Shown: piece after piece, positions 43,613 to 52,741 of the stretch
Position numbering within the stretch: position 1 is the stretch's first letter
Layout of the letters: every line of letters starts with the position of its first letter
Origin: Actinomadura macrotermitis
GTDB lineage: Bacteria; Actinomycetota; Actinomycetes; Streptosporangiales; Streptosporangiaceae
DNA: 64,000 nt
Assembly: GCF_009604375.1 (NCBI RefSeq)
Contig: NZ_WEGH01000003.1
Location: 434,001 to 498,000, forward strand
Reading direction: 5' to 3'
Position numbers and translations under genes: made by a program
The notes under the pieces: model-generated
Told to the model about the DNA's origin: nothing
The model's input: the letters and a program-made list of their open reading frames with translations, nothing else
Databases searched by the model: none

Positions 43613-46600
43613 TCAGACCTCGTCGACGCTCATCGTGCCCTCGTTGGGGCGCCGGGACAGGTCGATGCCGAGTTCCTCGGCCGCGCGGAAGACGTCCTCG
43701 TCGGTGTCGCGCATCTCGATGGACATGCCGTCGCTGGAGAGCACCTCGACGTTGAGGCAGAGCGACTGCATCTCCTTGATGAGGACCTTGAACGACTCCG
43801 GGATGCCCGGCTCCGGGATGTTCTCGCCCTTGACGATGGCCTCGTAGACCTTCACGCGGCCGAGGACGTCGTCGGACTTGATCGTCAGCAGCTCCTGCAG
43901 GGCGTAGGCGGCGCCGTAGGCCTCCAGCGCCCACACCTCCATCTCACCGAAGCGCTGACCGCCGAACTGCGCCTTACCGCCCAGCGGCTGCTGGGTGATC
44001 ATGGAGTACGGGCCGGTCGACCGGGCGTGGATCTTGTCGTCGACCAGGTGGTGCAGCTTGAGGATGTAGGTGTAGCCGACCGAGATCGGGTGCGGGAAGG
44101 GCTCGCCGGACCGGCCGTCGAACAGCCGCGCCTTGCCGCTGGGCATGACCCGGCGGTCGCCGTCGCGGTTGGGCAGGGTGCTGCCCAGCAGGCCGATGAT
44201 CTCCTCTTCGTCCGCGCCGTCGAACACCGGGGTGGCGACGCTGGTGCGGGGCCCGGCGTGCCCGAAGCCCTTCTCGCGCAGCCGCTCGGCCCACTCCTCC
44301 CGCACCCCGCCGATGTCCCAGCCCTGGGCGGCGATCCAGCCCAGATGGGTCTCCAGGACCTGGCCGACGTTCATCCGGCCCGGCACGCCGAGGGGGTTGA
44401 GGATGATGTCCACGGGGGTGCCGTCTTCGAGGAAGGGCATGTCCTCGACCGGAAGGATCTTGGAGATGACGCCCTTGTTGCCGTGGCGGCCGGCGAGCTT
44501 GTCGCCGTCGGTGATCTTGCGCTTCTGGGCCACGTAGACGCGGACCAGCTCGTTCACGCCCGGCGGGAGCTCGTCGCCCTCGTCGCGGGAGAACACCCGC
44601 ACGCCGATGACCTTGCCCTGCTCGCCGTGCGGCACCTTCAGCGAGGTGTCGCGCACCTCGCGCGCCTTCTCACCGAAGATCGCACGCAGCAGCCGCTCCT
44701 CGGGCGTCAGCTCGGTCTCACCCTTGGGCGTGACCTTGCCGACCAGGATGTCGCCGGGGACGACATCGGCACCGATACGGATGATGCCGCGCTCGTCGAG
44801 GTCGGCCAGCACCTCCTCGGAGACGTTCGGGATGTCCCGGGTGATCTCCTCGGGGCCCAGCTTGGTGTCGCGGGCGTCGACCTCGTGCTCCTCGATGTGG
44901 ATCGAGGACAGGATGTCGTCCTGCACGAGGCGCTGCGACAAGATGATCGCGTCCTCGTAGTTGTGGCCCTCCCACGGCATGTAGGCCACCAGCAGGTTCT
45001 TGCCCAGCGCCATCTCGCCCTGGTCGGTGCACGGCCCGTCCGCCAGGACCTGACCCGCCACGATCCGTTCCCCCTCGGCCACCAGGGGTTTCTGGTCGTA
45101 GCAGGTGCCCTGGTTGGAGCGCTTGAACTTGATGAGCCGGTAGGTGGTGCGGGTGGCGTCGTCGTTCATGACGGTCACGTAGTCGGCCGAGACCTCCTCG
45201 ACCACGCCGGCCTTCTCGGCCACGATCACGTCACCGGCGTCGACCGCGGCGCGGTACTCCATGCCGGTACCGACCAGCGGGGCCTCGCTGCGCAGCAGCG
45301 GAACCGACTGGCGCTGCATGTTGGAGCCCATCAGCGCGCGGTTGGCGTCGTCGTGCTCCAGGAACGGGATCATCGCGGTGGCGACCGAGGTCATCTGCCG
45401 CGCCGAGACGTCCATGTACTGGACTTCGCGCGGACCCACGAGTTCGACCTCGCCACCCTTCTTGCGCACCAGCACCCGCGGCTCGGCGAACGAACCGTCC
45501 TCGGCCAGTGCGGAGTTGGCCTGCGCGATGACGAAACGGTCCTCCTCGTCCGCGGTGAGGTAGTCGATCTGGTCGGTCACACGACCCTCGACGACCTTGC
45601 GGTAAGGCGTTTCGACGAAGCCGAAGGGGTTCACCCGGCCGAACGCCGCGAGCGAGCCGATCAGGCCGATGTTGGGGCCCTCAGGAGTCTCGATCGGGCA
45701 CATCCGGCCGTAGTGCGACGGGTGGACGTCACGGACCTCCATCCCCGCCCGCTCACGCGACAGACCTCCCGGGCCAAGAGCCGACAGACGCCGCTTGTGC
45801 GTCAGCCCGTCCAGGGGATTGCTCTGCTGAAGGAACTGCGAGAGCTGGCTGGTGCCGAAGAACTCTCTGATGGAGGCGACGACGGGGCGGATGTTGATCA
45901 GGGTCTGGGGCGTGATCGCCTCGACGTCCTGGGTCGTCATCCGCTCGCGGACCACGCGCTCCATCCGCGCCAGGCCCAGACGGACCTGGTTCTGGATGAG
46001 CTCGCCGACGGTGCGCAGGCGGCGGTTGCCGAAGTGGTCGATGTCATCGACCTCGATCGGCACCTCGGTCGCGCCGAGGGTCGCCTCCTCCTCACCGGCG
46101 TGCAGGCGGACCAGGTACTCGATCGTGGCGACGACGTCGTCCTCGGTCAGCGTGCCCTGGGTCATGTCCAGGTCGAGCCCGAGCTTCTTGTTCACCTTGT
46201 AACGCCCGACCTTGGCCAGGTCGTAGCGCTTGGGGTTGAAGTAGAGGTTCTCCAGCAGGGTCTGCGCCGACTCCTTGGTCGGCGGCTCGCCCGGGCGCAG
46301 CTTGCGGTAGATGTCCAGCAGCGCGTCGTCCTGGCCGGAGGTGTGGTCCTTCTCCAGCGTGATGTTGATCGACTCATACGAGCCGAAGCGCTCACGGATG
46401 CGCGCCTCGTCCCAGCCGAGCGCCTTCAGCAGCACCGTGACGGGCTGCTTGCGCTTGCGGTCGATGCGCACACCCACGTTGTCGCGCTTGTCGATCTCGA
46501 ACTCCAGCCAGGCACCACGGCTGGGGATGACCCGGCAGCCGTAGATGTCCTTGTCCGAGGCCTTGTCCAGCGCGCGGTCGAAGTAGACGCCGGGCGAACG

Positions 46601-47086
46601 CACCAGCTGGGAGACGACCACCCGCTCGGTGCCGTTGATGATGAAGGTGCCCTTGGGCGTCATGAGCGGGAAGTCGCCCATGAACACCGTCTGGCTCTTG
46701 ATCTCACCGGTGGTGTTGTTGATGAACTCCGCCGTGACGAACATCGGGGCGGAGTAGGTCATGTCCTTGTCCTTGCACTCCTCCACGGAGTACTTGGGCG
46801 GCTCGAACCGGTGATCCCGGAAGGACAGCGACATGGTCCCGGAGAAGTCCTCAATCGGACTGATCTCTTCGAAAATCTCTTCGAGGCCCGACTGGGTCGG
46901 GACGCTCTTACTTCCGGCCTTCTGGGCCGCCTCGACCCGGGCCTTCCACTTCTCGTTACCCAGCAGCCAGTCGAACGAATTGGTCTGCAGGGCGAGAAGG
47001 TCGGGGATTTCGAGCTGCTCCTGGAGGCGGGCGAAGGAGACACGGCGGGGGCCGGCGGGTACAGCGGAGGCGTTCGAGACAGCCAA
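43613..47086 (-). CDS. rpoB: RNA polymerase beta subunit, orphan paralogue (rpoB(R)-type)
   Basis: A full-length, intact 1157-residue beta subunit with all usual conserved blocks (for example GPNIGLIGSLA, GHNYEDAI, KITDGDKLAGRHGNKGV). In the rifampicin region (410-440) it reads SQLSQFLQQSNPLDGLTHKR. Compared with the usual SQFMDQNNPLSxLTHKR this gives E. coli-numbered changes M515L, D516Q, N518S and S522D, while H526 and S531 are kept. D516 is a classic resistance position. The gene is not followed by rpoC nor preceded by rplJ/rplL, so it is not the housekeeping locus. Nonomuraea and some Actinomadura carry comparable second rpoB genes. The TTG start follows GGAAGGA. Confidence 0.95.
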   Translation of the reverse strand: MAVSNASAVPAGPRRVSFARLQEQLEIPDLLALQTNSFDWLLGNEKWKARVEAAQKAGSKSVPTQSGLEEIFEEISPIEDFSGTMSLSFRDHRFEPPKYSVEECKDKDMTYSAPMFVTAEFINNTTGEIKSQTVFMGDFPLMTPKGTFIINGTERVVVSQLVRSPGVYFDRALDKASDKDIYGCRVIPSRGAWLEFEIDKRDNVGVRIDRKRKQPVTVLLKALGWDEARIRERFGSYESINITLEKDHTSGQDDALLDIYRKLRPGEPPTKESAQTLLENLYFNPKRYDLAKVGRYKVNKKLGLDLDMTQGTLTEDDVVATIEYLVRLHAGEEEATLGATEVPIEVDDIDHFGNRRLRTVGELIQNQVRLGLARMERVVRERMTTQDVEAITPQTLINIRPVVASIREFFGTSQLSQFLQQSNPLDGLTHKRRLSALGPGGLSRERAGMEVRDVHPSHYGRMCPIETPEGPNIGLIGSLAAFGRVNPFGFVETPYRKVVEGRVTDQIDYLTADEEDRFVIAQANSALAEDGSFAEPRVLVRKKGGEVELVGPREVQYMDVSARQMTSVATAMIPFLEHDDANRALMGSNMQRQSVPLLRSEAPLVGTGMEYRAAVDAGDVIVAEKAGVVEEVSADYVTVMNDDATRTTYRLIKFKRSNQGTCYDQKPLVAEGERIVAGQVLADGPCTDQGEMALGKNLLVAYMPWEGHNYEDAIILSQRLVQDDILSSIHIEEHEVDARDTKLGPEEITRDIPNVSEEVLADLDERGIIRIGADVVPGDILVGKVTPKGETELTPEERLLRAIFGEKAREVRDTSLKVPHGEQGKVIGVRVFSRDEGDELPPGVNELVRVYVAQKRKITDGDKLAGRHGNKGVISKILPVEDMPFLEDGTPVDIILNPLGVPGRMNVGQVLETHLGWIAAQGWDIGGVREEWAERLREKGFGHAGPRTSVATPVFDGADEEEIIGLLGSTLPNRDGDRRVMPSGKARLFDGRSGEPFPHPISVGYTYILKLHHLVDDKIHARSTGPYSMITQQPLGGKAQFGGQRFGEMEVWALEAYGAAYALQELLTIKSDDVLGRVKVYEAIVKGENIPEPGIPESFKVLIKEMQSLCLNVEVLSSDGMSIEMRDTDEDVFRAAEELGIDLSRRPNEGTMSVDEV

Positions 47087-47339
47087 CAGATGTCCTTCCG
47101 AGGGATCGCGGCGGACTGACGGCGCACACGCCGGACGACATCAGCCGGTACAGCGGAAGGAGATGTCGAGGGCAGGCGCAAAGAGGCAGCATAGACCAAA
47201 AAGCAAACCGATGCCCACAGCTATATGTATTGTCAACCTCGATCCCCCTATCAGGATCACATGCCGACAGGGAAGTCGTCAAGCCGGGCGCGGAAAAACC
47301 CGGATTCTCAATGACGACCGTACGGCCGAGGCCTCGGTG
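47087..47339. promoter_or_regulatory. AT-rich promoter region of the orphan rpoB
   Basis: About 250 bp with an unusual AT-rich island at about 47190-47240. On the minus strand TTGACA (47236-47231) could be a -35 box; no well-spaced -10 is obvious. The rest holds no gene. Confidence 0.35.
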
Positions 47340-47735
47340 TCACCGCGGCCGCGCGTCCGTCCAAGGGCCGGTGGGCCCGCGCCCGAGCACACGCTCCACG
47401 ACGATGCGGGTGAGCCAGCCCAGAGCGGCGGTGAACAGCGGCGGCCATTCCACCGGCCCGATGGAATAGGCGACCAGCACCACGAGCGGAATCCACACGC
47501 GGTGCGCGGCCTGGTAGAGGACGCCGGGCGGGCGGGCCCCGGCCGTCCGCACCGCGTCGGGCAGCACGAAGAAGACCAGCGCGCCGGCGGTCGTCGGCAC
47601 CCCGTACTTGACGCTCTCGAAGACGGTGAACGCGGCGAGGAACAGCGCGAGCGCACCCCAGCCGATCTTCCGCGTCCAGCCGCCGGACTTGGAGACGGGC
47701 TGCGGCACTTCGTCACGCGTGCGCTCGGCTGTCAT
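47340..47735 (-). CDS. Small membrane protein, DUF4260-like
   Basis: A 131-residue protein with about three or four membrane segments after a polar N-terminus. The stretch VFFVLPDAVRTAG, then AHRVWIPLVVL and the ending ALGWLTRIVVERVLGRG resemble DUF4260, whose members end in a W-x-x-H-x-x-x-D/E-R-x-L-G-x-G pattern. The ATG at 47735 was chosen as the first start before the hydrophobic part. It lies upstream of rpoB on the same strand, 253 bp away. Function unknown. Confidence 0.65.
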   Translation of the reverse strand: MTAERTRDEVPQPVSKSGGWTRKIGWGALALFLAAFTVFESVKYGVPTTAGALVFFVLPDAVRTAGARPPGVLYQAAHRVWIPLVVLVAYSIGPVEWPPLFTAALGWLTRIVVERVLGRGPTGPWTDARPR

Positions 47736-47896
47736 GCCCGCAGCGTACGTTCGGTCAACCGGCCGCGCGCTCTTACACCGGCATGCGTGCCAAGGCCGAT
47801 CGGGCCTTCCGACCTCGGACCGGGGCATCTCAGTGGGGTTGGGGGTTGGGTAGCATCCCGACCTCAACGACCGCGCTATGAGAAGAAGTCACCTGG

Positions 47897-49813
47897 ATGC
47901 CCCAGGACCTGACGCCCGCTGTTGCGTGGGTTCGTCTCCACCACCACTACGGCACCGCCGAAGACATCCCCGGACTGCTGCTGGCCTGTACGGATCCCGA
48001 GCGGGCCGGCGAGGCCTTCGGTGAGCTGTTCAACAAGATCCACCATCAGGGTGGCGCGGTGACGTCCGCCGCGCCCGCCGTGCTGCCGGCTCTCGTGGCC
48101 TGGGCCGTGGACCCGGCCTTCGGCCCGCGCCAGGCGGCGCTCGACCTCATCGGGAACCTCGCGCGAACCGGCCGGCGGGCCAGGCCGCAGTTCGTCACCG
48201 CCGCGTGGCCTGCGGCATGGGCGGCCGCGATACCGCCGCTGCTGGCCCTGCTCGTGGACGCCGACCTCGCCGTCCGCAGGTGTGTCGCCTTTCCGCTGGC
48301 GCAGGCCGCCGCACACGCGGACCAGGTACTGCCGGCGTTGCTCGCCCGCTGGCGGGAAGAGGACGACGAGCCGTCCCGGCTCGGTCTCGTCTTCGCCGCC
48401 GGCCAGCTGCTGCGGCACACCGAAACGCCGTGGCCTCCCGAGGTGATCGACTGGCTTGCCGCTCTCCCCCGGCATGATGACGAAGCCCAGCGGTTCGCGG
48501 GCGTGCTCGCCCTGCGCCGCTGCGGGCTCGGGGGCCGGGACCCCCGGCACATCGACGTGGCCGGGGCCTATCTGGGCACGGCGAAGCGCGATGCCTGGAG
48601 GTCCGCCTGGTGCGGTCCGGCGACCCCGGCCTGGACGGACGGGCTCCTCGGCGAGGACCGCGACGGCCGGACGCGGCTCGCAGCGAAGCTGCTCCGCAGC
48701 CCGGACCCCCGTGCGCTGCGCCCGGCGGCCGAGGTGATGAGCCGTTGGCGCTCCCCGGTCGCCGAGCTGCTGCCGCTCGTCGCCGCGCATCTGTCCGGCG
48801 GCGATCCGGAAGACCGGCGGTTCGCCGCCTCGGTCCTGGCCTCCGCCGGCCGCGAGGCCGGGCCCTGGGCGGACGAGCTCGCTGCCGTCTGCCGGGACGC
48901 CGATTCCAAGGCCGCGGTGGCGGCGCTGCACGCGCTGGTCCGCATCGGCGAGCCGCGCGCCGTCGCGCTGCTGGCCGAAAGGCTCGGCACTCCGGCGCAC
49001 GGGGCCGCGTATGCGACCGGCCACGGTGGATGGTGGCACCGGCCGTCCCTTCACGAGCTCCTCGTCCCGCTGCGCGCACACTCCGCCGAGTTGCTCCCCG
49101 TCGTCCGGGACAGGCTGCGCTCCGCCACGACGATGCAGGAACGGCGGGCTTACGCCCGGGTGCTCGCGGAATGGGGACCGGACGCCCGCCCGGCCATCGG
49201 CGAACTGGAGCCGCTCCTCGCCACCGACGCGGAGCCGTGGGCGCTGGACGCGCTGGTCGCGCTCGACAATCCCGAGGCGGCGGCGGTGGCGTTGCCCCGG
49301 GTGCTCGCCTCGCTCGCCAAGGACGACGCCCCGGCAGGGGAACGGCTGCGGAACGCGACCCGGCACTGGCGGCTTACCCGGGATCCGGCCGCTCTGCTGG
49401 AGCTGGTGCGCGACGACACGAACCGTCCCGACCTGCTGGTGCTGGCCGAACTGGGCCCGGCGGCGGCACCGGTGGAGGGCCGCCTGCGCGGGTGGCAGGG
49501 GCAGGGCTGGGAACGGTTGCAGATCGCACACGTCCTCTGGCGGATCACCGGCGACCCCGCGGACGCCCGGGCCGCCGCGCTGGCCGCCCGCCTGGCCCTC
49601 GCCCAAGACCACGCCCTAGGCGGCTACGCGATCCGGATGCTCGGGCTGCTCGCGGACCTGGGCCCGCCGGCCGGGCCAGTGGCTCCCGCTCTGCGGCCGC
49701 TGCTCACCTCCGATCGACGCCCCGTCGTCCCCGGCGGATGGCACAGCATGCCCGACGACGAACAGCTGTGCGCGACGGTGCGGACCGTCCTCACCGCGGC
49801 CGAAACCGGCTGA
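47897..49813 (+). CDS. HEAT-repeat protein
   Basis: A 638-residue, all-helical, alanine/leucine-rich protein made of HEAT-type repeats, for example PVAELLPLVAAHLSGGDPEDRRFAA, SKAAVAALHALVRIGEPRAV and WALDALVALDNPEAAAVALP. No signal peptide, membrane segment or catalytic domain. HEAT proteins are binding scaffolds; actinobacteria have many of this type with unknown partners. The ATG lacks a strong ribosome site. It ends before a perfect bidirectional terminator. Confidence 0.8.
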   Translation: MPQDLTPAVAWVRLHHHYGTAEDIPGLLLACTDPERAGEAFGELFNKIHHQGGAVTSAAPAVLPALVAWAVDPAFGPRQAALDLIGNLARTGRRARPQFVTAAWPAAWAAAIPPLLALLVDADLAVRRCVAFPLAQAAAHADQVLPALLARWREEDDEPSRLGLVFAAGQLLRHTETPWPPEVIDWLAALPRHDDEAQRFAGVLALRRCGLGGRDPRHIDVAGAYLGTAKRDAWRSAWCGPATPAWTDGLLGEDRDGRTRLAAKLLRSPDPRALRPAAEVMSRWRSPVAELLPLVAAHLSGGDPEDRRFAASVLASAGREAGPWADELAAVCRDADSKAAVAALHALVRIGEPRAVALLAERLGTPAHGAAYATGHGGWWHRPSLHELLVPLRAHSAELLPVVRDRLRSATTMQERRAYARVLAEWGPDARPAIGELEPLLATDAEPWALDALVALDNPEAAAVALPRVLASLAKDDAPAGERLRNATRHWRLTRDPAALLELVRDDTNRPDLLVLAELGPAAAPVEGRLRGWQGQGWERLQIAHVLWRITGDPADARAAALAARLALAQDHALGGYAIRMLGLLADLGPPAGPVAPALRPLLTSDRRPVVPGGWHSMPDDEQLCATVRTVLTAAETG

Positions 49814-49827
49814 CCCCTCAGCCGCCC

Positions 49828-49860
49828 TTCCGGCCCGGCCGAGGATCGGCCGGGCCGGAA
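49828..49860. terminator. Bidirectional hairpin terminator
   Basis: Perfect 15-bp stem TTCCGGCCCGGCCGA/TCGGCCGGGCCGGAA with a 3-nt loop between convergent genes (ends at 49813 and 49896). Confidence 0.75.
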
Positions 49861-49895
49861 CGCACTGCAGTTCGATCAGCCCCTGTCCGTACCCG

Positions 49896-50630
49896 TCACT
49901 TGGCGGGGAGCCATTCCTGGAGATCGGCGAGATGGCCGAGTTCCGCCTCGATGCGCGCCCTGTCGTCGTGGGTGAGTTCCAGGCCGCGCAGCTCGGTGAG
50001 CCAAGGACCGGCGGGTTCGCCGAGGATGGTGGCCAGCTCGGCGAGGTGGCACAGGGCGATGGCCCGTTCGGCCGCCGGGGCGACGGGGCCGTGCCTGCGG
50101 ACCCCGGACTTGAGCGCCCGGAACGCTTGCAGGTCGTCGTTTTTGAACTCGCGCAGGATGCGGACGTTGTCGAGCACCCTGGCCAGGCCCGCCAGCTCCT
50201 TCGAACCGCCGTAATCCAGCTCCTCGGGCTCGTCGCGCTGGACGAAGACGACCGAGTTCCCCGACGGGTCGAACAGCGTGAACCGCGATGCGCCGGGCCG
50301 GTAGCGGGTGATCCGCGGCAGGCCCGTGTTCAGCACCTTTCCGTACACCCGGCGCATCGCCGCGACGAACGCCGCGTGGTAGGGCGCCACCGCATCGACC
50401 ATGACCAGGCAGGCCCCGGATGCCTCCCTGGCCGGGTCCAGCCCTTCGGGCGCCGGCCCGAAGCGCAGTTCGAAGCCGCTCCATCGCAGCGCCAGGTAGA
50501 TGTAGGGCTTGCTCTGTTCAGCGGTGACCTCGAACCCCAGCGCCTTGTAGAACGCCAGACTCTCCTCCACCGACACGCACGGCAACAAGGGCACCGTCGT
50601 CTCGTTCGGCCGGACCATCGGCTCGTCCAA
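49896..50630 (-). CDS. VOC-family (glyoxalase/bleomycin-resistance-like) protein with helical tail
   Basis: A 244-residue protein. Residues 1-130 form a vicinal-oxygen-chelate domain (TVPLLPCVSVEESLAFYKAL, then YIYLALRWSGFELRF and FTLFDPSGNSVVFV). A further helical region of about 110 residues (LARVLDNVRILREF onward) is an unusual extension. The TTG at 50630 follows GGAGGT at ideal spacing; the ATG four codons later is the alternative. Substrate unknown. Confidence 0.78.
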   Translation of the reverse strand: MDEPMVRPNETTVPLLPCVSVEESLAFYKALGFEVTAEQSKPYIYLALRWSGFELRFGPAPEGLDPAREASGACLVMVDAVAPYHAAFVAAMRRVYGKVLNTGLPRITRYRPGASRFTLFDPSGNSVVFVQRDEPEELDYGGSKELAGLARVLDNVRILREFKNDDLQAFRALKSGVRRHGPVAPAAERAIALCHLAELATILGEPAGPWLTELRGLELTHDDRARIEAELGHLADLQEWLPAK

Positions 50631-50732
50631 ACCGTTCACCTCCCTGGATCGTCCGGCGATGGTGGCACCCTTCACCGAACCCCGCATATGGATCGTTCCA
50701 AGGGGCCGGCCCGTCATCGAAGGCCGTCGAGG

Positions 50733-51161
50733 TCAGTCCGAGTTGTGCCAGAGCAGCACGCCGGGGCCGTCCGGCGTGCTCACCGGGACCCATGCTTCGT
50801 CGGCCTCGCGCATCCGGCTCTCGTCCAGCCGCAGGACATGCGGCTCGTCGGTGGTCCCGTCGCTCGTCCAGTAGCGGACGGCTCCGACGATCTCGCGGAG
50901 CCTGTCCCGCTCGGCGTCCTGCCACGTGTGGTCCCGGGTGCCGGCGCCACGGAAGTGCCTCTCGAACAGCTCGCGCAGGGCGTCCAGTTCGTCAGGGCCG
51001 ACCAGCGGCACCAGGAAGCCCTCCACTTCGCCCTGCCGGCAGGCGGTTCCGCCGTACTGGTGCTGATAGAAGACGCCGGTCTCCGCCTCGACCACCACAT
51101 ACAGCCAGCCGCCGCCACTGGTGCCGTCGGGATCGAGGAAGACGAAGCGCCGGGTGCCCAT
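50733..51161 (-). CDS. DUF6210-like protein
   Basis: A 142-residue soluble protein resembling the uncharacterised DUF6210 family, with GGGWLYVVVEAETGVFYQHQ, YGGTACRQGEVEGFLVPL and a C-terminal VLLWHNSD. Two related small frames of this type are often near SMI1-like genes in actinobacterial accessory regions. No catalytic motif seen. Confidence 0.65.
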   Translation of the reverse strand: MGTRRFVFLDPDGTSGGGWLYVVVEAETGVFYQHQYGGTACRQGEVEGFLVPLVGPDELDALRELFERHFRGAGTRDHTWQDAERDRLREIVGAVRYWTSDGTTDEPHVLRLDESRMREADEAWVPVSTPDGPGVLLWHNSD

Positions 51162-51212
51162 GCGGCAGTCTTTCCGGCCGGTGGCCGCGACTTCAACGGC
51201 GTTGATCCTCGA

Positions 51213-52076
51213 TCATCCGGGCGGCGGGGTGCTGCGGGCTTGGATGGCGTGCAGGACGGCGACCATGTCGGAGCCGCCGTGGCCCAGGGCGACGGTCTCG
51301 TCGAACAGGGCGTGGCAGACGTCCAGCAGCGGGGACGCCAGGCCGGACGCGCGGGCGGCGGCGGCGATGAGGCGGTTGTTGTACAGCACGTCCAGGGCGC
51401 CCGCCTGGACGGAGAAGTCCCCGGTCAGCAGCTTGGGCGCCTTCATGCGGGAGACGCCGCTGGCCATGGGGCCGGCGTCCAGGACGTCCAGGAACAGGCG
51501 GCGGTCCAGGCCGTGGCGGTCGGCGAAGTGGAACGCCTCGGTCAGGCCGGTGACCATGGTGATCAGGAAGAGGTTGACCGCCAGCTTGGTGAGCAGCGCG
51601 TCCGGGACGGCGCCGCAGGCGAAGCTCTCCCGGCACATGGGCGCGAGCAGCGGGCGGACCTCGGCCACGGCGGCGGGGTCGCCCGCCAGCATCGCCACCA
51701 GCTGCCCGGCCTCGGCGGGCACGCGGGAGCCGGAGACGGGCGCCTCGACGTAGCGTCCCCCGGCGGCGCCGACCTCGGCCTGCAGCGCGCGGGAGTACTC
51801 CGGCGACGTCGTCCCCATGTGGACGACGGTGCGGCCGGCGATGGCGACCCGGCGCAGCACCGCGTCGATGGCGGCGCCGTCGGCCAGCATCATGAAGACG
51901 GTGCGGGTGCGCGCGAACACCTCCTCGGGGCTCTCGGCGACGGCCGCGCCGGCCGCGCGCAGCGGTTCGGCGCGGGCCGGGGTGCGGTTCCAGACCAGCA
52001 GGGGCGTGCCCGCCCGGGCCAGGTTCAGCGCCATGGGCTGCCCCATGACGCCGAGGCCGATGAATCCGATCTCCAC
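51213..52076 (-). CDS. NAD(P)-dependent oxidoreductase, 3-hydroxyisobutyrate dehydrogenase family
   Basis: A 287-residue beta-hydroxyacid dehydrogenase. The Rossmann motif is IGFIGLGVMGQPMALNL; the substrate motif appears as YVEAPVSGSRVPAEAGQL; the catalytic lysine is in LTKLAVNLFL. The GTG at 52076 has GGAAGGCGG upstream and puts the Rossmann strand at the N-terminus; an ATG eight codons earlier has no ribosome site and lies inside the operator array. It is divergent from a TetR gene that presumably controls it. Confidence 0.87.
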   Translation of the reverse strand: MEIGFIGLGVMGQPMALNLARAGTPLLVWNRTPARAEPLRAAGAAVAESPEEVFARTRTVFMMLADGAAIDAVLRRVAIAGRTVVHMGTTSPEYSRALQAEVGAAGGRYVEAPVSGSRVPAEAGQLVAMLAGDPAAVAEVRPLLAPMCRESFACGAVPDALLTKLAVNLFLITMVTGLTEAFHFADRHGLDRRLFLDVLDAGPMASGVSRMKAPKLLTGDFSVQAGALDVLYNNRLIAAAARASGLASPLLDVCHALFDETVALGHGGSDMVAVLHAIQARSTPPPG

Positions 52077-52095
52077 CTCGCGCCGCCTTCCGAGC

Positions 52096-52130
52096 GTCAT
52101 AATGGACCGTGGTTATGACAGTGGTCATAA
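52096..52130. promoter_or_regulatory. Operator array of GTCATAA half-sites
   Basis: Three half-sites alternate in orientation: GTCATAA (52096-52102), TTATGAC (52113-52119) and GTCATAA (52124-52130). The last two form a perfect palindrome with a 4-nt centre. They cover the divergent promoter of the oxidoreductase and TetR genes. Confidence 0.7.
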
Positions 52131-52161
52131 GAGCGGCGCAGGTCAAGTAGGGAGGCCGGAG

Positions 52162-52719
52162 ATGGCGGAACGCGGACCGCGCGAGCGGATGGTCTTCAGC
52201 GCGGCCCAGCTCATCCGGCGCGACGGCGTCGCCGCCACGGGCGTGCGCGATGTCGCCGCGCACGCCGGGGCCCCCCGGGGATCGCTGCAGCACTACTTCC
52301 CCGGCGGCAAGGAGCAGCTGGTCAACGAGGCGGTGGAGTGGGCGGGCCGCTACGCCGCCGGCCGGGTGGCGCGGTTCATGGAGCGGATGCCCGAGCCTAC
52401 GCCGGGCGGGCTGCTGGCGGCCATGGCGGGCCAGTGGATCGACGAGGGCCTCGACGCGGGCTGCCCGGTCGCGGCGGCGACGATCGACCGCGGCGGGTCG
52501 ACCCGGGCGGCCGCCGAGGCGTTCGCCTGCTGGGCCCGCCCGCTGGCCGAGGCGCTGACGGGCATGGGCGTCCCGGCCGGCCGCGCGCCGGCCCTGGCCA
52601 CCCTGATGATCAGCGCCGTGGAGGGCGCGCTGCTGATCGCCCGCGCCGAACACGACGCACGGGCCCTGACGGCGGTGGCCGCGGAACTGGGGCCCATGCT
52701 GGACGCCGCCGTCGCGTGA
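52162..52719 (+). CDS. TetR-family transcriptional regulator
   Basis: A 185-residue repressor of the LmrA/YxaF-like TetR group. The helix-turn-helix is seen as MVFSAAQLIRRDGVAATGV and AGAPRGSLQHYFPGGKEQL; the ligand domain includes GLDAGCPVAAATID. GGAGGCCGGAG precedes the ATG. Divergent from the oxidoreductase with the GTCATAA array between them, so autoregulation and control of that gene are likely. Confidence 0.92.
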   Translation: MAERGPRERMVFSAAQLIRRDGVAATGVRDVAAHAGAPRGSLQHYFPGGKEQLVNEAVEWAGRYAAGRVARFMERMPEPTPGGLLAAMAGQWIDEGLDAGCPVAAATIDRGGSTRAAAEAFACWARPLAEALTGMGVPAGRAPALATLMISAVEGALLIARAEHDARALTAVAAELGPMLDAAVA

Positions 52720-52741
52720 TCGCGGGCCTATCTTTGCGGAC

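Noticed and set aside
43475..47119. Plus-strand open frame of 1214 codons opposite rpoB
   Set aside because: Antisense shadow; rpoB on the minus strand is intact and fully conserved.
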